Origin: JBBECE01 sp040881985
GTDB lineage: Bacteria; Pseudomonadota; Alphaproteobacteria; Rhizobiales; Devosiaceae
Length of the DNA: 64,000 nucleotides
Direction: 5' to 3'
NCBI GenBank assembly: GCA_040881985.1
Contig: JBBECE010000032.1
Location: 15,868 to 79,867, forward strand
Under the pieces are notes generated by a model. The model was not told the origin of the DNA, did no database searches, and saw only the letters and a list, made by a program, of their open reading frames with translations. Below are positions 33,353 through 41,927 of the stretch, piece after piece (position 1 is the stretch's first letter; each line of letters opens with the position of its first letter). Both the position numbers and the translations under genes were made by a program.

Positions 33353-34940
33353 GCGACCTGCCGATCAGGGCGCGGGTCTCGGCGACGCCATAGACGGCGA
33401 TGAACGAGCCGAAGCGGGGGCCCTGATCCGCGCCGAGCAGCACCTGGTAGATCGCCTTGAACCAGTCGCGCAGCGGCTCGAATTTTTGCTCGTTGCCGAT
33501 GGCATAGACCTCGTCCTGAATGGCCTTGGCGTCGGTCGACCCCTCAAGCGGGGCGAGCCGGTCGGCGAGCAGCTGCAGCGCCGCGCGTTCCTTGTCGGAA
33601 GGCGGCCGGAAGCGCTTGGCGGGCTTGACGAAATCCTCGAAGTATTTCACCGCGAAACCGACCAGAAGGTCGAGCTCGGGATGGGTCGCGGGCGAAGCCC
33701 CGTGCGCATAGCGCGAAATAAACCCCCAGAGCACAGACTTGTCATGAGCGTGGCCGGCCGAGACGAGATTGAGCAGCAAGGCGAAGCTCACCGGCAGATC
33801 GTAGGCGGGCGGCGGGCCGGAATGAATGTGAAAGGCGGGATTTTCCAGCCGCCCGGTATTGGTCTCGCGACCATAGGCTTCGGCGTAGGCATAATATTCC
33901 TCGACCGCCTTCGGGATAACGTCGAAGTGGAGTTTCTTGGCGGTGCGCGGCTTCTGGTACATATAGAGCGTCAGGCTTTCAGGGGAGGCGTAGGCCAGCC
34001 ATTGGTCGATGGTCAGCCCGTTGCCCTTCGACTTGGAAATCTTCTGGCCCGCTTCGTCGAGGAAAAGCTCGTAATTGAAGCCTTCGGGCGGGGTGCCGCC
34101 AAGCGCCGCGACGATGCGGCTCGAGAGTTTCACCGAATCGATAAGGTCCTTGCCGGCCATCTCGTAGTCGACCCCGAGCGCAAACCAGCGCAGCGCCCAG
34201 TCGGCTTTCCACTGGCATTTGACGGCGCCGCCGGTGACGGTCGTCTCGATCCGCACGCCGGTCGAGGGATCGAGATAGGCGATGGTGCCGGCCGCAACGT
34301 CGCGGTCGATGGTCGGCACCTGAAGGACCGCGCCGGTGCGGGTCGAGACCGGCAGGAAGGGCGAGTAGGTGGCGCGGCGCTCCGCCCCGAGGGTCGGAAG
34401 GATGATTTCCATAACCTCGTCATAGACTTCGAGCATTCTCCTCAACGCCGGATCGAGGCGGCCGGAGGTGTAATAGTCGGTGGCGCTCGCAAACTCGTAG
34501 TCGAAGCCGAAACGATCAAGAAAGGCCCTGAGGCGCGCATTGTTGGCGGCGCCGAACGAGCCGTGTTCGGAGCCGAACGGGTCGGGAACCCTGGTCAGCG
34601 GCTGGCCGATATAGGCCGCCAGCATTTGCTGGTTGGGGACGTTGGCCGGGACCTTTCGCAAACCGTCCATGTCGTCGGAAAAGCAAAGCAGCCGGGTTGG
34701 AATCCTGTCGTTGGTCAGCAGCCGAAAGGCGGTGCGCACCATGGTGGTGCGGGCGACCTCGCCGAAGGTGCCGATGTGCGGCAGGCCCGACGGCCCATAG
34801 CCGGTCTCGAACAGCGCTTGCTTCTGGCCGGTCCGCTCGATGCGGTTGACGAGTTTTTGCGCTTCCTCGAACGGCCAGGCGCGCGCCGAGGGCGCAACGG
34901 CGATAAGCGCGGGATCGAGGGGAGGCAGGGGTCGGGCCAT
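33294..34940 (-). CDS. lysK: Class I lysyl-tRNA synthetase LysK
   Basis: A 548-aa class I LysRS, the form found in archaea, spirochaetes and many alphaproteobacteria. It has the HIGH-type motif (GLPHIGTFGE), the KMSKS motif as KISKSKGNGLT and the Lys-binding region LRKVPANVPNQQ. The ATG at 34940 (MARPLPPLDPALIAV) is the likely start; 34991 is an upstream alternative. The C-terminus ends SLRGELVADQSAAQTAAPRP. Its last residues are encoded in DNA shared with the convergent nucleotidyltransferase gene and look like a non-conserved tail. No class II lysS is in the window. Confidence 0.93.
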   Translation of the reverse strand: MARPLPPLDPALIAVAPSARAWPFEEAQKLVNRIERTGQKQALFETGYGPSGLPHIGTFGEVARTTMVRTAFRLLTNDRIPTRLLCFSDDMDGLRKVPANVPNQQMLAAYIGQPLTRVPDPFGSEHGSFGAANNARLRAFLDRFGFDYEFASATDYYTSGRLDPALRRMLEVYDEVMEIILPTLGAERRATYSPFLPVSTRTGAVLQVPTIDRDVAAGTIAYLDPSTGVRIETTVTGGAVKCQWKADWALRWFALGVDYEMAGKDLIDSVKLSSRIVAALGGTPPEGFNYELFLDEAGQKISKSKGNGLTIDQWLAYASPESLTLYMYQKPRTAKKLHFDVIPKAVEEYYAYAEAYGRETNTGRLENPAFHIHSGPPPAYDLPVSFALLLNLVSAGHAHDKSVLWGFISRYAHGASPATHPELDLLVGFAVKYFEDFVKPAKRFRPPSDKERAALQLLADRLAPLEGSTDAKAIQDEVYAIGNEQKFEPLRDWFKAIYQVLLGADQGPRFGSFIAVYGVAETRALIGRSLRGELVADQSAAQTAAPRP

Positions 34941-35100
34941 GTCGGGGCTCGGAAAAGCTGCCGGTGCCGGCAGAAGCGTGCGGTGTCGCATAGAGCCCTG
35001 CCAAGGTCAACGCGGCCGGCAAGAGGCGCCGCGGCTTGTATTTGGCGCCCGTCCTCCCTAGCTTTCGGGCAGCCGATTTTGGCAGCCGAGGGACATTTCG

Positions 35101-35508
35101 ATGCCGCTTTCTCCCCAGCACGCGCTGATCTATCTCATGGTGGCGGTTTCGGCAGCCGACCGGACGATGACCGACCGCGAGCTCAAGCGCATCGGCTCGA
35201 CGGTGCGCAATCTGCCGATCTTCGCCGGCTTCGACGAAAAGGAATTGCCGAAGGTCGCCGCCGATTGCGCCAAAATGCTCGACAGCGCCAAGGGGCTGGG
35301 CAAGGTGTTGACGGCGGCGCGCGCGGCGCTTCCCAAGGGGCTCGCCGACACCGCTTATGCGCTGGCGGTCGAAGTGGCGGCGGCGGATCTCTTCGCCTCG
35401 CAGGAGGAACTGCGTCTGCTGGAATTGATCGCCGAAAAATTCCGGCTCAATTCGTTGACGCGGGCGGCGATCGAGGCCTCGGCGCGGGCGCGGCACCGCA
35501 CCCTCTAG
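35101..35508 (+). CDS. TerB-family tellurite resistance-like protein
   Basis: A 135-aa all-helical protein with the TerB-like metal-site segments (MVAVSAADRTMTDRELKRIG and EVAAADLFASQEELRLLELI). TerB-type domains bind divalent metals and occur outside tellurite operons as general stress or membrane-associated modules. No other ter gene is adjacent, so tellurite resistance should not be assumed. The ATG at 35101 is well placed before the first helix. Confidence 0.8.
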   Translation: MPLSPQHALIYLMVAVSAADRTMTDRELKRIGSTVRNLPIFAGFDEKELPKVAADCAKMLDSAKGLGKVLTAARAALPKGLADTAYALAVEVAAADLFASQEELRLLELIAEKFRLNSLTRAAIEASARARHRTL

Positions 35509-35519
35509 GGTCACCGGCG

Positions 35520-36335
35520 TCAGTAGAAGCCGACCGGGAACCACTTCAGATATAATTCTTCTATCCGTCCCTCGCGCTGCAGGCGCGAGAGCGCCCAGTT
35601 GATGGCGCGGCGCACATTGTCGAGGTTGGCGGGCGTGGCGATGGCAAGGCCGGGGCCGAACCAGTCGGGATCGAACCAGGCCTCGCCCCAAAATCGGCAG
35701 CAACCGGAATTGCCGCTAAGCCAAAAGGACGCCCGCATCGCGTCGCCGAAATAGGCCGGGACGGCGCCGGTCGCGACCGTACCGAGGGCTTCGATCTCGG
35801 TCGGAAAGCCGCGCGTCGTCAGCGTCGGGAAATAGCGCGCCAGATACAACTGATGGGCCGACCCGGCGCGGACGGCAACGACCGCATCGCTTGCGGGGTC
35901 GAAGGCTTCGCCCCCGGGACCAACGACGAAGCGGGCCGGCAGCGCCAGATAAATGTTCGAGAAATCGAACCGGGCGGCGCTCTCCGGACCGATGGCAAGC
36001 CCGGCGACAAGCGCGTCGCCCCGATTGTCGGCAAGCGCGTCGACCGCCTGGTCCCAGGGCCAGGTCTGGATGGTGCATTGGGCGCGGATGGCGGTGCAAA
36101 TGGCGCGGGCGAGATCGATATTGTAGCCGACAAGCTCGCCATTCTCGTCCCGATAGTTGAAGGGCGGGAATCCGCCCGAGGTGAGGAACCTAATGGCCGG
36201 CACCAGCGTCAGGTCGGGAAGCTCCTCGCGGGCGCTCGGGTCGACATGGTTGGGCAGTCCCTGGCCGAAAGCGGCGGCGCCGGCGGCGACCGCCAGCGCC
36301 GCCGCCGAGATCAGCGCCAACCGCAAACAACCCAT
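35520..36335 (-). CDS. Family 3 periplasmic solute-binding protein (amino-acid/quinoprotein-associated type)
   Basis: A 271-aa secreted protein. The signal peptide (LRLALISAAALAVAAGAAAF-GQG) is followed by a bacterial extracellular solute-binding domain with FLTSGGFPPFNYRDENGEL and GYNIDLARAICTAI. Two adjacent cysteines sit in GNSGCCRFWGEAW, which is unusual. The C-terminus has VRRAINWALSRLQREGRIEE. The start at 36335 has GGGAG about seven bases upstream. There are no permease or ATPase genes alongside, so it is an orphan binding protein or a sensor-type protein. Confidence 0.8.
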   Translation of the reverse strand: MGCLRLALISAAALAVAAGAAAFGQGLPNHVDPSAREELPDLTLVPAIRFLTSGGFPPFNYRDENGELVGYNIDLARAICTAIRAQCTIQTWPWDQAVDALADNRGDALVAGLAIGPESAARFDFSNIYLALPARFVVGPGGEAFDPASDAVVAVRAGSAHQLYLARYFPTLTTRGFPTEIEALGTVATGAVPAYFGDAMRASFWLSGNSGCCRFWGEAWFDPDWFGPGLAIATPANLDNVRRAINWALSRLQREGRIEELYLKWFPVGFY

Positions 36336-36459
36336 CTCCCGGCTCCCGCCTCCCGTCGTTCGCCGCTTATGGCCTACTCCGGCGGCTTTGGCGAGGAGCG
36401 GCGGGGGCGGGGCGCTTGCGTCGGGGGTGGGGCTGGGCGATCCTCTGCCGCGGAGCAGG

Positions 36460-38346
36460 ATGTCCCCCGTGCAGCTGGACAATTACGCGACCGGCATCGC
36501 GCGCCGCATCCTCGGCGCAGCGTGCGAGACCAATACCGAGGCGAAGCGGATCGTCCACGACGCGCTGGCCGCGGGGGTCGACCCGATGCAGCGGTTCGCC
36601 CGGGTCGCGGGGCAGTCCGAAGCGGTGGTCTTTGCGCGGGCGGCCGAAGCGATCGGGCTGGTGTTCGTCGAGGCGGTGCCGGAGGCGGTCAAGCTCAAGG
36701 GAGGCGGGGCGGAGATCGACCGGCTGGCGAAGGTGCAGTCGGTCCGCGGGGTCCTGTTCGACCGCGAGGTGCTGTTCGTCGCCCCCGGATTCCAGCGGCT
36801 GGTCGCGCTCGGGCGGCGGGTGAGGCGCGAGCCGGATATGGCGCGGCAAGTCTGCCTCGTCCCGCCGCGGCAGTTGCGGGCCCACCTGGCGCGGCTTTAT
36901 GCCGAAGGGCTGACCCGGCGGGCGCTCACCCGGCTGGCGGCGCGCTGGCCGCATGCGAGCGCGCATCGCGAATTGACGCTCAAGGTGCGGGCGGGGTTCG
37001 CGGCGCTGCTGCTCGCGGCGGCGATCCTCGCCGCGCTCCTGCCCGAGCTGGTCCTCGGCGTCGTCGCTCCGATCCTGGCGGTGCTCTATCTCGCGCCGGC
37101 CGCCCTGCGGCTGATCGCGGCGCTGCTCGGCACTTTCAACCCGGTGCGCGAGGCGATCCCGCGGCTCGCCGAGGCGGAGCTTCCCGCCTATTCGGTGATG
37201 GTGCCGCTGCGCGACGAGGCGGAACTGGTGCCGCAGCTCGTCAATGCGATGCTGGCGCTCGACTATCCGCGCGACCGGCTCGACATCAAGTTTATCGTCG
37301 AGCAGGCCAGCCGCGAGACCGTCGAGGCGGTCCGCGAGCATCTGTGGCGCGGGCCGTTCGAGCTCGTCGAGGTCCCCGACGGGCAGCCCCTCACCAAGCC
37401 GAAGGCGCTGAATTTCGCGTTGCCGCTCGCGACCGGCGAACTGCTGGTAATTTTCGACGCCGAGGACGTGCCCGAGCCCGATCAGTTGCGGCTCGCGGCG
37501 GCCAAGTTCGCGGCGCATCACGAGCTCGACTGCCTGCAGGCCGAGCTGGTCATCGACAATGCGCCGGAGAGCCTGCTGACGGCGCTGTTCACCGCCGAGT
37601 ACGCGGCGCAGTTCGGACTGATCCTGCCGGCGCTGGCGATGCTCGGCCTGCCGATGCCGCTCGGGGGGACAAGCAATCATTTCCGCATGCGGGCGCTGAT
37701 CGAGGCCGGCGGCTGGGACAGCTACAACGTCACCGAGGACGCCGACCTCGGGGTGCGGCTGGCGCGGCTCCGCTACCGCTGCGGCACGCTGGTTTCGGCG
37801 ACCTACGAGGAGGCGCCGGTGACGCTCGGGGGCTGGCTCACGCAGCGCACGCGCTGGATGAAGGGCTGGATGCAAACCCTGATCGTCCACAATCAGAAGC
37901 CGCTGAAGCTCCTAGAGGACTTGGGGCTGCTGCGGTTTCTGGCTTTCGAGATTTATGTGGGCGGGCTGGTGTTCACCGCGCCGGTGCACGCGCTGTTCGT
38001 CGGGTTGCTCGCCTGGCGCGTCGGCACGGGCGGCGGTGAATGGGCGCTGCGGGGCGACTACTGGTCGGTGTTTTTCGCTACCGTGCTGGTGCTGGGCTAT
38101 GCGAGCGCCATCCTCATCGCGCTGTTGGGACTGAAGCGGTTCGGGCGGCTAAAGCTCGGCTGGGCGCAGATTTTGCTCCCGCTCTACTGGATTCTGACGA
38201 GCCTCGCGGCGATCCGGGCGGGGGTGCAGCTGGTGACCAACCCGTTCGTTTGGGAGAAGACCCGCCACGCCCGGACGAAGCTCGAACGGCGGCGGTTCGC
38301 GGCGAGGACGGATGGCGCGCTACCGCGCGAGATCGAGGCGACCTGA
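36460..38346 (+). CDS. Membrane glycosyltransferase family 2 with N-terminal MshEN/GspE-N-like domain
   Basis: A 628-aa protein. Residues 1 to about 160 resemble the N-terminal domain of type II secretion ATPases (MshEN-like, a possible cyclic-di-GMP binder; for example AGVDPMQRFARVAG). Two helices follow (about 178-223), then a processive-type GT2 catalytic domain from about residue 243 with VFDAEDVPEP and TEDADLG. The QxxRW-type motif is LTQRTRWMKGW. Several C-terminal helices complete it. The ATG at 36460 has GGAG upstream. The domain order suggests synthesis and export of an exopolysaccharide under nucleotide-second-messenger control; this is inference. Confidence 0.78.
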   Translation: MSPVQLDNYATGIARRILGAACETNTEAKRIVHDALAAGVDPMQRFARVAGQSEAVVFARAAEAIGLVFVEAVPEAVKLKGGGAEIDRLAKVQSVRGVLFDREVLFVAPGFQRLVALGRRVRREPDMARQVCLVPPRQLRAHLARLYAEGLTRRALTRLAARWPHASAHRELTLKVRAGFAALLLAAAILAALLPELVLGVVAPILAVLYLAPAALRLIAALLGTFNPVREAIPRLAEAELPAYSVMVPLRDEAELVPQLVNAMLALDYPRDRLDIKFIVEQASRETVEAVREHLWRGPFELVEVPDGQPLTKPKALNFALPLATGELLVIFDAEDVPEPDQLRLAAAKFAAHHELDCLQAELVIDNAPESLLTALFTAEYAAQFGLILPALAMLGLPMPLGGTSNHFRMRALIEAGGWDSYNVTEDADLGVRLARLRYRCGTLVSATYEEAPVTLGGWLTQRTRWMKGWMQTLIVHNQKPLKLLEDLGLLRFLAFEIYVGGLVFTAPVHALFVGLLAWRVGTGGGEWALRGDYWSVFFATVLVLGYASAILIALLGLKRFGRLKLGWAQILLPLYWILTSLAAIRAGVQLVTNPFVWEKTRHARTKLERRRFAARTDGALPREIEAT

Positions 38347-38355
38347 AGCCGGGCG

Positions 38356-38673
38356 TCAGCCCGCCAGCCGCGGCCGTTCTCGCGATCTTGTGCCACCGTT
38401 CAGGACTTCCCGATAGGGCGCTGGCCGCGCCCCTTCGGTCTCGCCGCAATCCTGCAATGCGCGGCACCCTTCCAGTTCGGCCAGCAAGCCAGTGACATTG
38501 GCCTCGATCGCCTCGGCCATCGCGCCCACCGCCAGACCCCCTTCCTCGTCGCGCTGGAACAGTCCGTCGGCCATCAATGAGACTGCGTGGGTTTGGGCGA
38601 GGATGTTGTTGAGCCCGCTTTCGAATCTGTCGGCGAATTCGGCAAGCGTGAGTGAGTTTTCGGGATGCGCCAT
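38356..38673 (-). CDS. Hypothetical protein (105 aa) behind a 20-bp dyad
   Basis: The start at 38673 has a perfect AGGAGG five bases upstream. The protein (MAHPENSLTLAEFADRFESG) is mostly helical, with many Ala/Leu/Glu residues. It includes NNILAQTHAVSLMADGLF and ANVTGLLAELEGC, then an Arg/Pro-rich tail. I do not recognise the family. A perfect 20-bp inverted repeat abuts its ribosome site, and a LuxR-type regulator is transcribed divergently about 300 bp away, so it is a candidate target of that regulator. It ends 9 bp after the convergent glycosyltransferase gene. Confidence 0.6.
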   Translation of the reverse strand: MAHPENSLTLAEFADRFESGLNNILAQTHAVSLMADGLFQRDEEGGLAVGAMAEAIEANVTGLLAELEGCRALQDCGETEGARPAPYREVLNGGTRSRERPRLAG

Positions 38674-38682
38674 TCGGGCCTC

Positions 38683-38702
38683 CTGATCCGGAACCGGATC
38701 AG
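38683..38702. promoter_or_regulatory. 20-bp inverted repeat (lux-box-sized dyad or leader hairpin)
   Basis: CTGATCCGGAACCGGATCAG is a perfect dyad of two 9-bp arms around AA. It starts 10 bases upstream of the 105-aa gene and overlaps the edge of its ribosome site. Its 20-bp length matches lux/tra boxes bound by LuxR-type dimers, and such a regulator is encoded at 38979. It could instead act as an RNA hairpin in the leader. Confidence 0.5.
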
Positions 38703-38978
38703 GCATCACGGTAGGTTCCGTTGGGCGAATGCCCCATTGGGACAACTCCCATCCCGGAATCCTGGGCGAGCACACTTCGAAAGATATCGGCATTAAATAT
38801 CAACTGGTTATGCGACCTTCACGTTTATTTGAAATTGACAAAATGTCGCACCCGCCGCAACAATCAAGACGAGACGGCACGCGATTCCTTTGCATTGGAT
38901 GTGAACCAGCCGAAGGCCGGCGAGCTATAGCGCCGCCCCAATGTTTGTTGTTGCGCCGGGACAGGGGCAGCATCGGCA

Positions 38979-39686
38979 ATGCAGCAGGTTTTCGAACAAG
39001 CCTACGAACAGCTCCGCAACGCCGCTAGCCGCGACGACCTTGTGACGGTGATCGGCAAGGTCGCTTTCGCCTTCGGATTTCGCAGCGCCTACGCGGTCGA
39101 ATTCGACATCGAAAAGTCGCTGATCATCGACGCCATCGACACGGTTCCGGGGCGGATCAAGTTCTTCGAGGAATACCATCGCACCAACATGAAGCGGCTG
39201 CACAAGCCGTGGCAGAGCTACCTCAACGGTCCGTCCCTGAATGAGCTAAAGCCGGAACGGCTGCTGCACGCGCACCCGGACTATCAGGCGTTCTGCGAGC
39301 GCTGCGACATCGCCTCGCTATGGATGGTGATGATCACCTATTCCGGCCAATGGGTCGCCTCGGTCGGCTTTAGCGGCGAGCCGAACCACGTCACCCGCAG
39401 CGACAAACTGGCGCTACGGATGTTCTCGTACAATCTCATCGCGCATTTGCGGTATTTGCGAACGCGCGAGGAGCGCCAATATGTTGAAACGCAAGCCCTG
39501 AGCCGGCGCGAACGGGAGGTGCTCGACCTTGCCTCGCAGGGCATGACCTCGCCGCAGATTGCCAAGCAGCTCTCGATCGCGGTGAGGACCGCCAACCAGC
39601 ATTTCGAGAACGCCGCCCTGAAGCTCGGCACCCGCAACCGCGCCCACACCATCGCCGAGGCGATCCGACATCAGCTGCTGGGATGA
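38979..39686 (+). CDS. LuxR-type transcriptional regulator (autoinducer-domain-like, solo)
   Basis: A 235-aa protein. Residues 1 to about 160 look like an autoinducer-binding-type alpha/beta domain (VIGKVAFAFGFRSAYAVEFD, LWMVMITYSGQWVASVGFSG). The C-terminal LuxR helix-turn-helix (LSRREREVLDLASQGMTSPQ) is canonical. The Trp/Tyr/Asp-Pro set that holds acyl-homoserine lactones in TraR is not clearly present, and no luxI-type synthase is in the window. It is therefore probably a solo responding to another ligand. tRNA-Gly follows directly on the other strand. Confidence 0.85.
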   Translation: MQQVFEQAYEQLRNAASRDDLVTVIGKVAFAFGFRSAYAVEFDIEKSLIIDAIDTVPGRIKFFEEYHRTNMKRLHKPWQSYLNGPSLNELKPERLLHAHPDYQAFCERCDIASLWMVMITYSGQWVASVGFSGEPNHVTRSDKLALRMFSYNLIAHLRYLRTREERQYVETQALSRREREVLDLASQGMTSPQIAKQLSIAVRTANQHFENAALKLGTRNRAHTIAEAIRHQLLG

Positions 39687-39691
39687 AGGTC

Positions 39692-39765
39692 TGGAGCGGG
39701 CGAAGGGAATCGAACCCTCGTCGTAAGCTTGGGAAGCTTCTGCTCTACCATTGAGCTACGCCCGC
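39692..39765 (-). tRNA. tRNA-Gly (anticodon CCC)
   Basis: Read on the minus strand, the acceptor GCGGGCG (39759-39765) pairs with CGCCCGC (39696-39702), followed by U and an encoded CCA. The D-arm is TAGCTCAATGGTAGAGCA. The anticodon loop is TTCCCAA within an AAGC/GCTT stem, giving anticodon CCC at 39731-39733. The T-arm is GGGTTCGATTCCC. The gene borders the accessory segment that begins at 39766, on its 5' side. Confidence 0.95.
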
Positions 39766-39911
39766 ACATCAGGGACTTTCGCCATCTCCTGACTGTCGTT
39801 TGGCACTTTTTTGGCACTGCCTTGCGACGCGCGAGACTTACTGGTTTTCAAGGGCGGCTTCAAGCGCAGGTTGCTCCCAGGCAGGTAGCGACGGGACAAG
39901 GACGACATTGC

Positions 39912-40250
39912 TCAGTACTCCTCGGCGAGCATCACCGTGAGCACACGGCGGGTTGCGCCGATCTTGGTCGAATCCTCTGATCCATAGAGCATCGTAGTAG
40001 TCGATCTTCCGGAAGTGCTGGCGGTCGCCAAGGCACAGACCGCCGAAGTCATGCTCCTGGTTGGGATCGTTGTCGTCGTCGAAGACCGGGGACTCGCGCA
40101 CGGCCAAAGGGCAGCGTAGAAGGACGACGCGTGTGAGCCCCAGGATGGCCATCAGGGCACAAACTCCACTCCCTCGGCCAATGCAGCCAATCGCACCGGT
40201 CGCGTGCCGTGAAGCAAGCTCTGTCCCAATCTGCGCGATCCAAAGTGCGG
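39912..40250 (-). pseudogene. DUF3768-family gene remnant, frameshifted
   Basis: One minus-strand frame gives VFDDDNDPNQEHDFGG and then FRKIDYYDA, which are the DUF3768 core motifs (FxDNDPxxEHDFG, KIDYYD). About 15 bases later the frame must shift to read GSEDSTKIGATRRVLTVMLA and end in EEY at the stop 39912-39914, the standard C-terminus of the family. The N-terminal part is also poorly conserved, and its left limit (about 40250) is approximate. The gene is broken. The surrounding 39766-40318 stretch has no other convincing gene. Confidence 0.6.
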
Positions 40251-40318
40251 GGATTATGCACTTTGCAAGCCCCGCTGTGGTTTGATAGCGTCACGCAAAG
40301 ATATTTTGGAGATTTGCG

Positions 40319-41317
40319 ATGCCACTTACCTATCGACCCGTCCTCAAGTCCAAGTCTGGTGAAGCTACCGCGCTTCAACACCTCTCCAACGCTGCAAAAC
40401 AGCGCACCACGCCATTAGTAGTGATGGTAGCTAGGCCGCCTGCAACATTTGCGGATAGGATCGGCGACGCTTGGGAGGGGCTACCGTTTGCACTGGACGG
40501 TCGCTTCAATGCTGACGCGACAGGATCTACCAGTGCGTTCAAATCAATGTTTGAGACGCTGGGGAAGGCGGGAGTGCTGGTTGCTCCTTGTGTGTCCCAA
40601 CGAGCGGACGCCGCCTACCTATCTGCGGTGAATGCAGCCATCGGGAAATACGCTGGCGGTTTGGTAGTGAAATCCACTCTTGCAGACCTGCCAGCCGTTA
40701 CCGAGTGGGTGCACGGTCAAGGTTGGGCCGTCGAAAACGTGGACCTAGTTGTCACCTTTGGAGATATTGCAAGTTTGCCGTCCGACGCCTTCCAAAAGCT
40801 CTCCGCTCAAGAGCTCACGAATCATGTCAACCACGATCACGGCTGGCGATCTGTTACTGCCACAGCCTCTTCAGCTCCCAAGGATCATGGGGGACTGGCA
40901 ACCGGGCGCAATGTGATACCGCGAAGAGAGTGGGCACTTTGGAAGCACCTGAGTAGCGCATTTGGCTCAGAGCTTGACTATGGCGACACTGGCCATGTCC
41001 ACCCCAGCCTTGAAGAACCGCCCGGATATGTAATGGCGCGCGCTACGGTAAGCGCCAGGTACACGGTTGATGACGAATGGGTCATATTGAAGGGCCGGTC
41101 AACACAAGGCCAACATGGGAAACCCATGCCGACACAGTATCAGGGTCATGCTAAGGCGCTCTTCAAGGAGAGCCAGTTTGGCGGACTCACCAATTGTTGG
41201 GGCGACCAGCAGATCGAAGCGATTGCCAAAGGCGCTCCCAAAGCTGGCAATCGAACGACGTGGGCTTCAATCAGCATGAACAGGCATATTGAACTAGTTG
41301 CCGACAGGCTCCCCTAG
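40319..41317 (+). CDS. Beta-family protein (putative mobile-element/defence component)
   Basis: A 332-aa protein whose start matches beta-family proteins: MPLTYRPVLKSKSGEATALQ, then LSNAAKQRTTPLVVM. A TIM-barrel-like repeat of strands follows (AGVLVAPCVSQRAD, GGLVVKSTLADL, NVDLVVTFGDI), then a C-terminal part with WALWKHLSSAFGSELDYGDTG and QYQGHAKAL. No catalytic role is established for the family. It is often found beside sce7726-type proteins on prophages and islands, and here it converges with one (24-bp overlap). Codon and base use are less GC-rich than in the flanking genes, which suggests transfer. Confidence 0.68.
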   Translation: MPLTYRPVLKSKSGEATALQHLSNAAKQRTTPLVVMVARPPATFADRIGDAWEGLPFALDGRFNADATGSTSAFKSMFETLGKAGVLVAPCVSQRADAAYLSAVNAAIGKYAGGLVVKSTLADLPAVTEWVHGQGWAVENVDLVVTFGDIASLPSDAFQKLSAQELTNHVNHDHGWRSVTATASSAPKDHGGLATGRNVIPRREWALWKHLSSAFGSELDYGDTGHVHPSLEEPPGYVMARATVSARYTVDDEWVILKGRSTQGQHGKPMPTQYQGHAKALFKESQFGGLTNCWGDQQIEAIAKGAPKAGNRTTWASISMNRHIELVADRLP

Positions 41318-41878
41318 CCAACCCTGCCGCGACTTGAGGGTCTGCCTCACCTCACCGCAGAGTGTCCGCATCGGGAGACACGCTGCCAAGCGCATCGCCA
41401 GAAGTTCAGCGCGCTTGGTCCGAAAGCCTTTGTCCAACCCGTGTTTCGCGAGAACAGTGAGCGCTTCAGATCGCCAAAGCAACCGGGCAACCTGCAAGGC
41501 ATCAATGGCCGGATTGAGTTCCGGTGGTCGCGTTTCCCGCAAGTGCACAGAGCCGTGTTGTCCCGCGCTCTCTGCTACGGTCACGCCCCACCAAGCGGGA
41601 ACACGCTCCAAAATCCGATCAACATGGCGGGTTGCAGCAACCAAAATTACGCGGTCGAATACCTGATTGTAGAGTTCGGCCTGTTTATCCAGACGTTGAA
41701 GGGTGTCTCGATCGCTCTTCAGTTCGTATCCGGTCAGCTCGCCGTTGATCACGGCGATGTCAATGCGCGCCGATCCCGCCCAGATGCCCATTTCATCTAC
41801 GATGCGCGTACGGACATCTCCGGCATATTTTTTTGCCAAGGCCGCCTTCACCGCCAAGCGGACATCAAAATCACGCAT
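41294..41878 (-). CDS. sce7726-family protein (PD-(D/E)XK nuclease-like)
   Basis: A 194-aa protein matching sce7726-family proteins: MRDFDVRLAVKAAL, RIVDEMGIWAGSARIDIAVI and LTGYELKSDRDTLQRLDKQ. The spacing of Glu29, Asp40 and Glu52-x-Lys54 fits a PD-(D/E)XK nuclease core, so DNA cleavage is plausible but unproven. VPAWWGVTVAE and the downstream helical half are also typical. It overlaps the 3' end of the beta-family gene by 24 bp in convergent orientation. The ATG at 41878 is the natural start. Confidence 0.7.
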   Translation of the reverse strand: MRDFDVRLAVKAALAKKYAGDVRTRIVDEMGIWAGSARIDIAVINGELTGYELKSDRDTLQRLDKQAELYNQVFDRVILVAATRHVDRILERVPAWWGVTVAESAGQHGSVHLRETRPPELNPAIDALQVARLLWRSEALTVLAKHGLDKGFRTKRAELLAMRLAACLPMRTLCGEVRQTLKSRQGWLGEPVGN

Positions 41879-41927
41879 GGGGGGGCAGGCTAACCGAAAT
41901 GGTTAAGCAAAGGTGCCACACTCAGCA

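Noticed and set aside
39799..39818. Direct repeat TTTGGCACT (two copies, 11-base period) beside tRNA-Gly
   Set aside because: Too short and AT-rich to call an attachment site; no integrase gene or second copy elsewhere supports it.
39838..40152. Apparent 104-aa minus-strand gene
   Set aside because: It contains DUF3768 motifs but loses the family C-terminus to another frame, so it is reported as a pseudogene instead.
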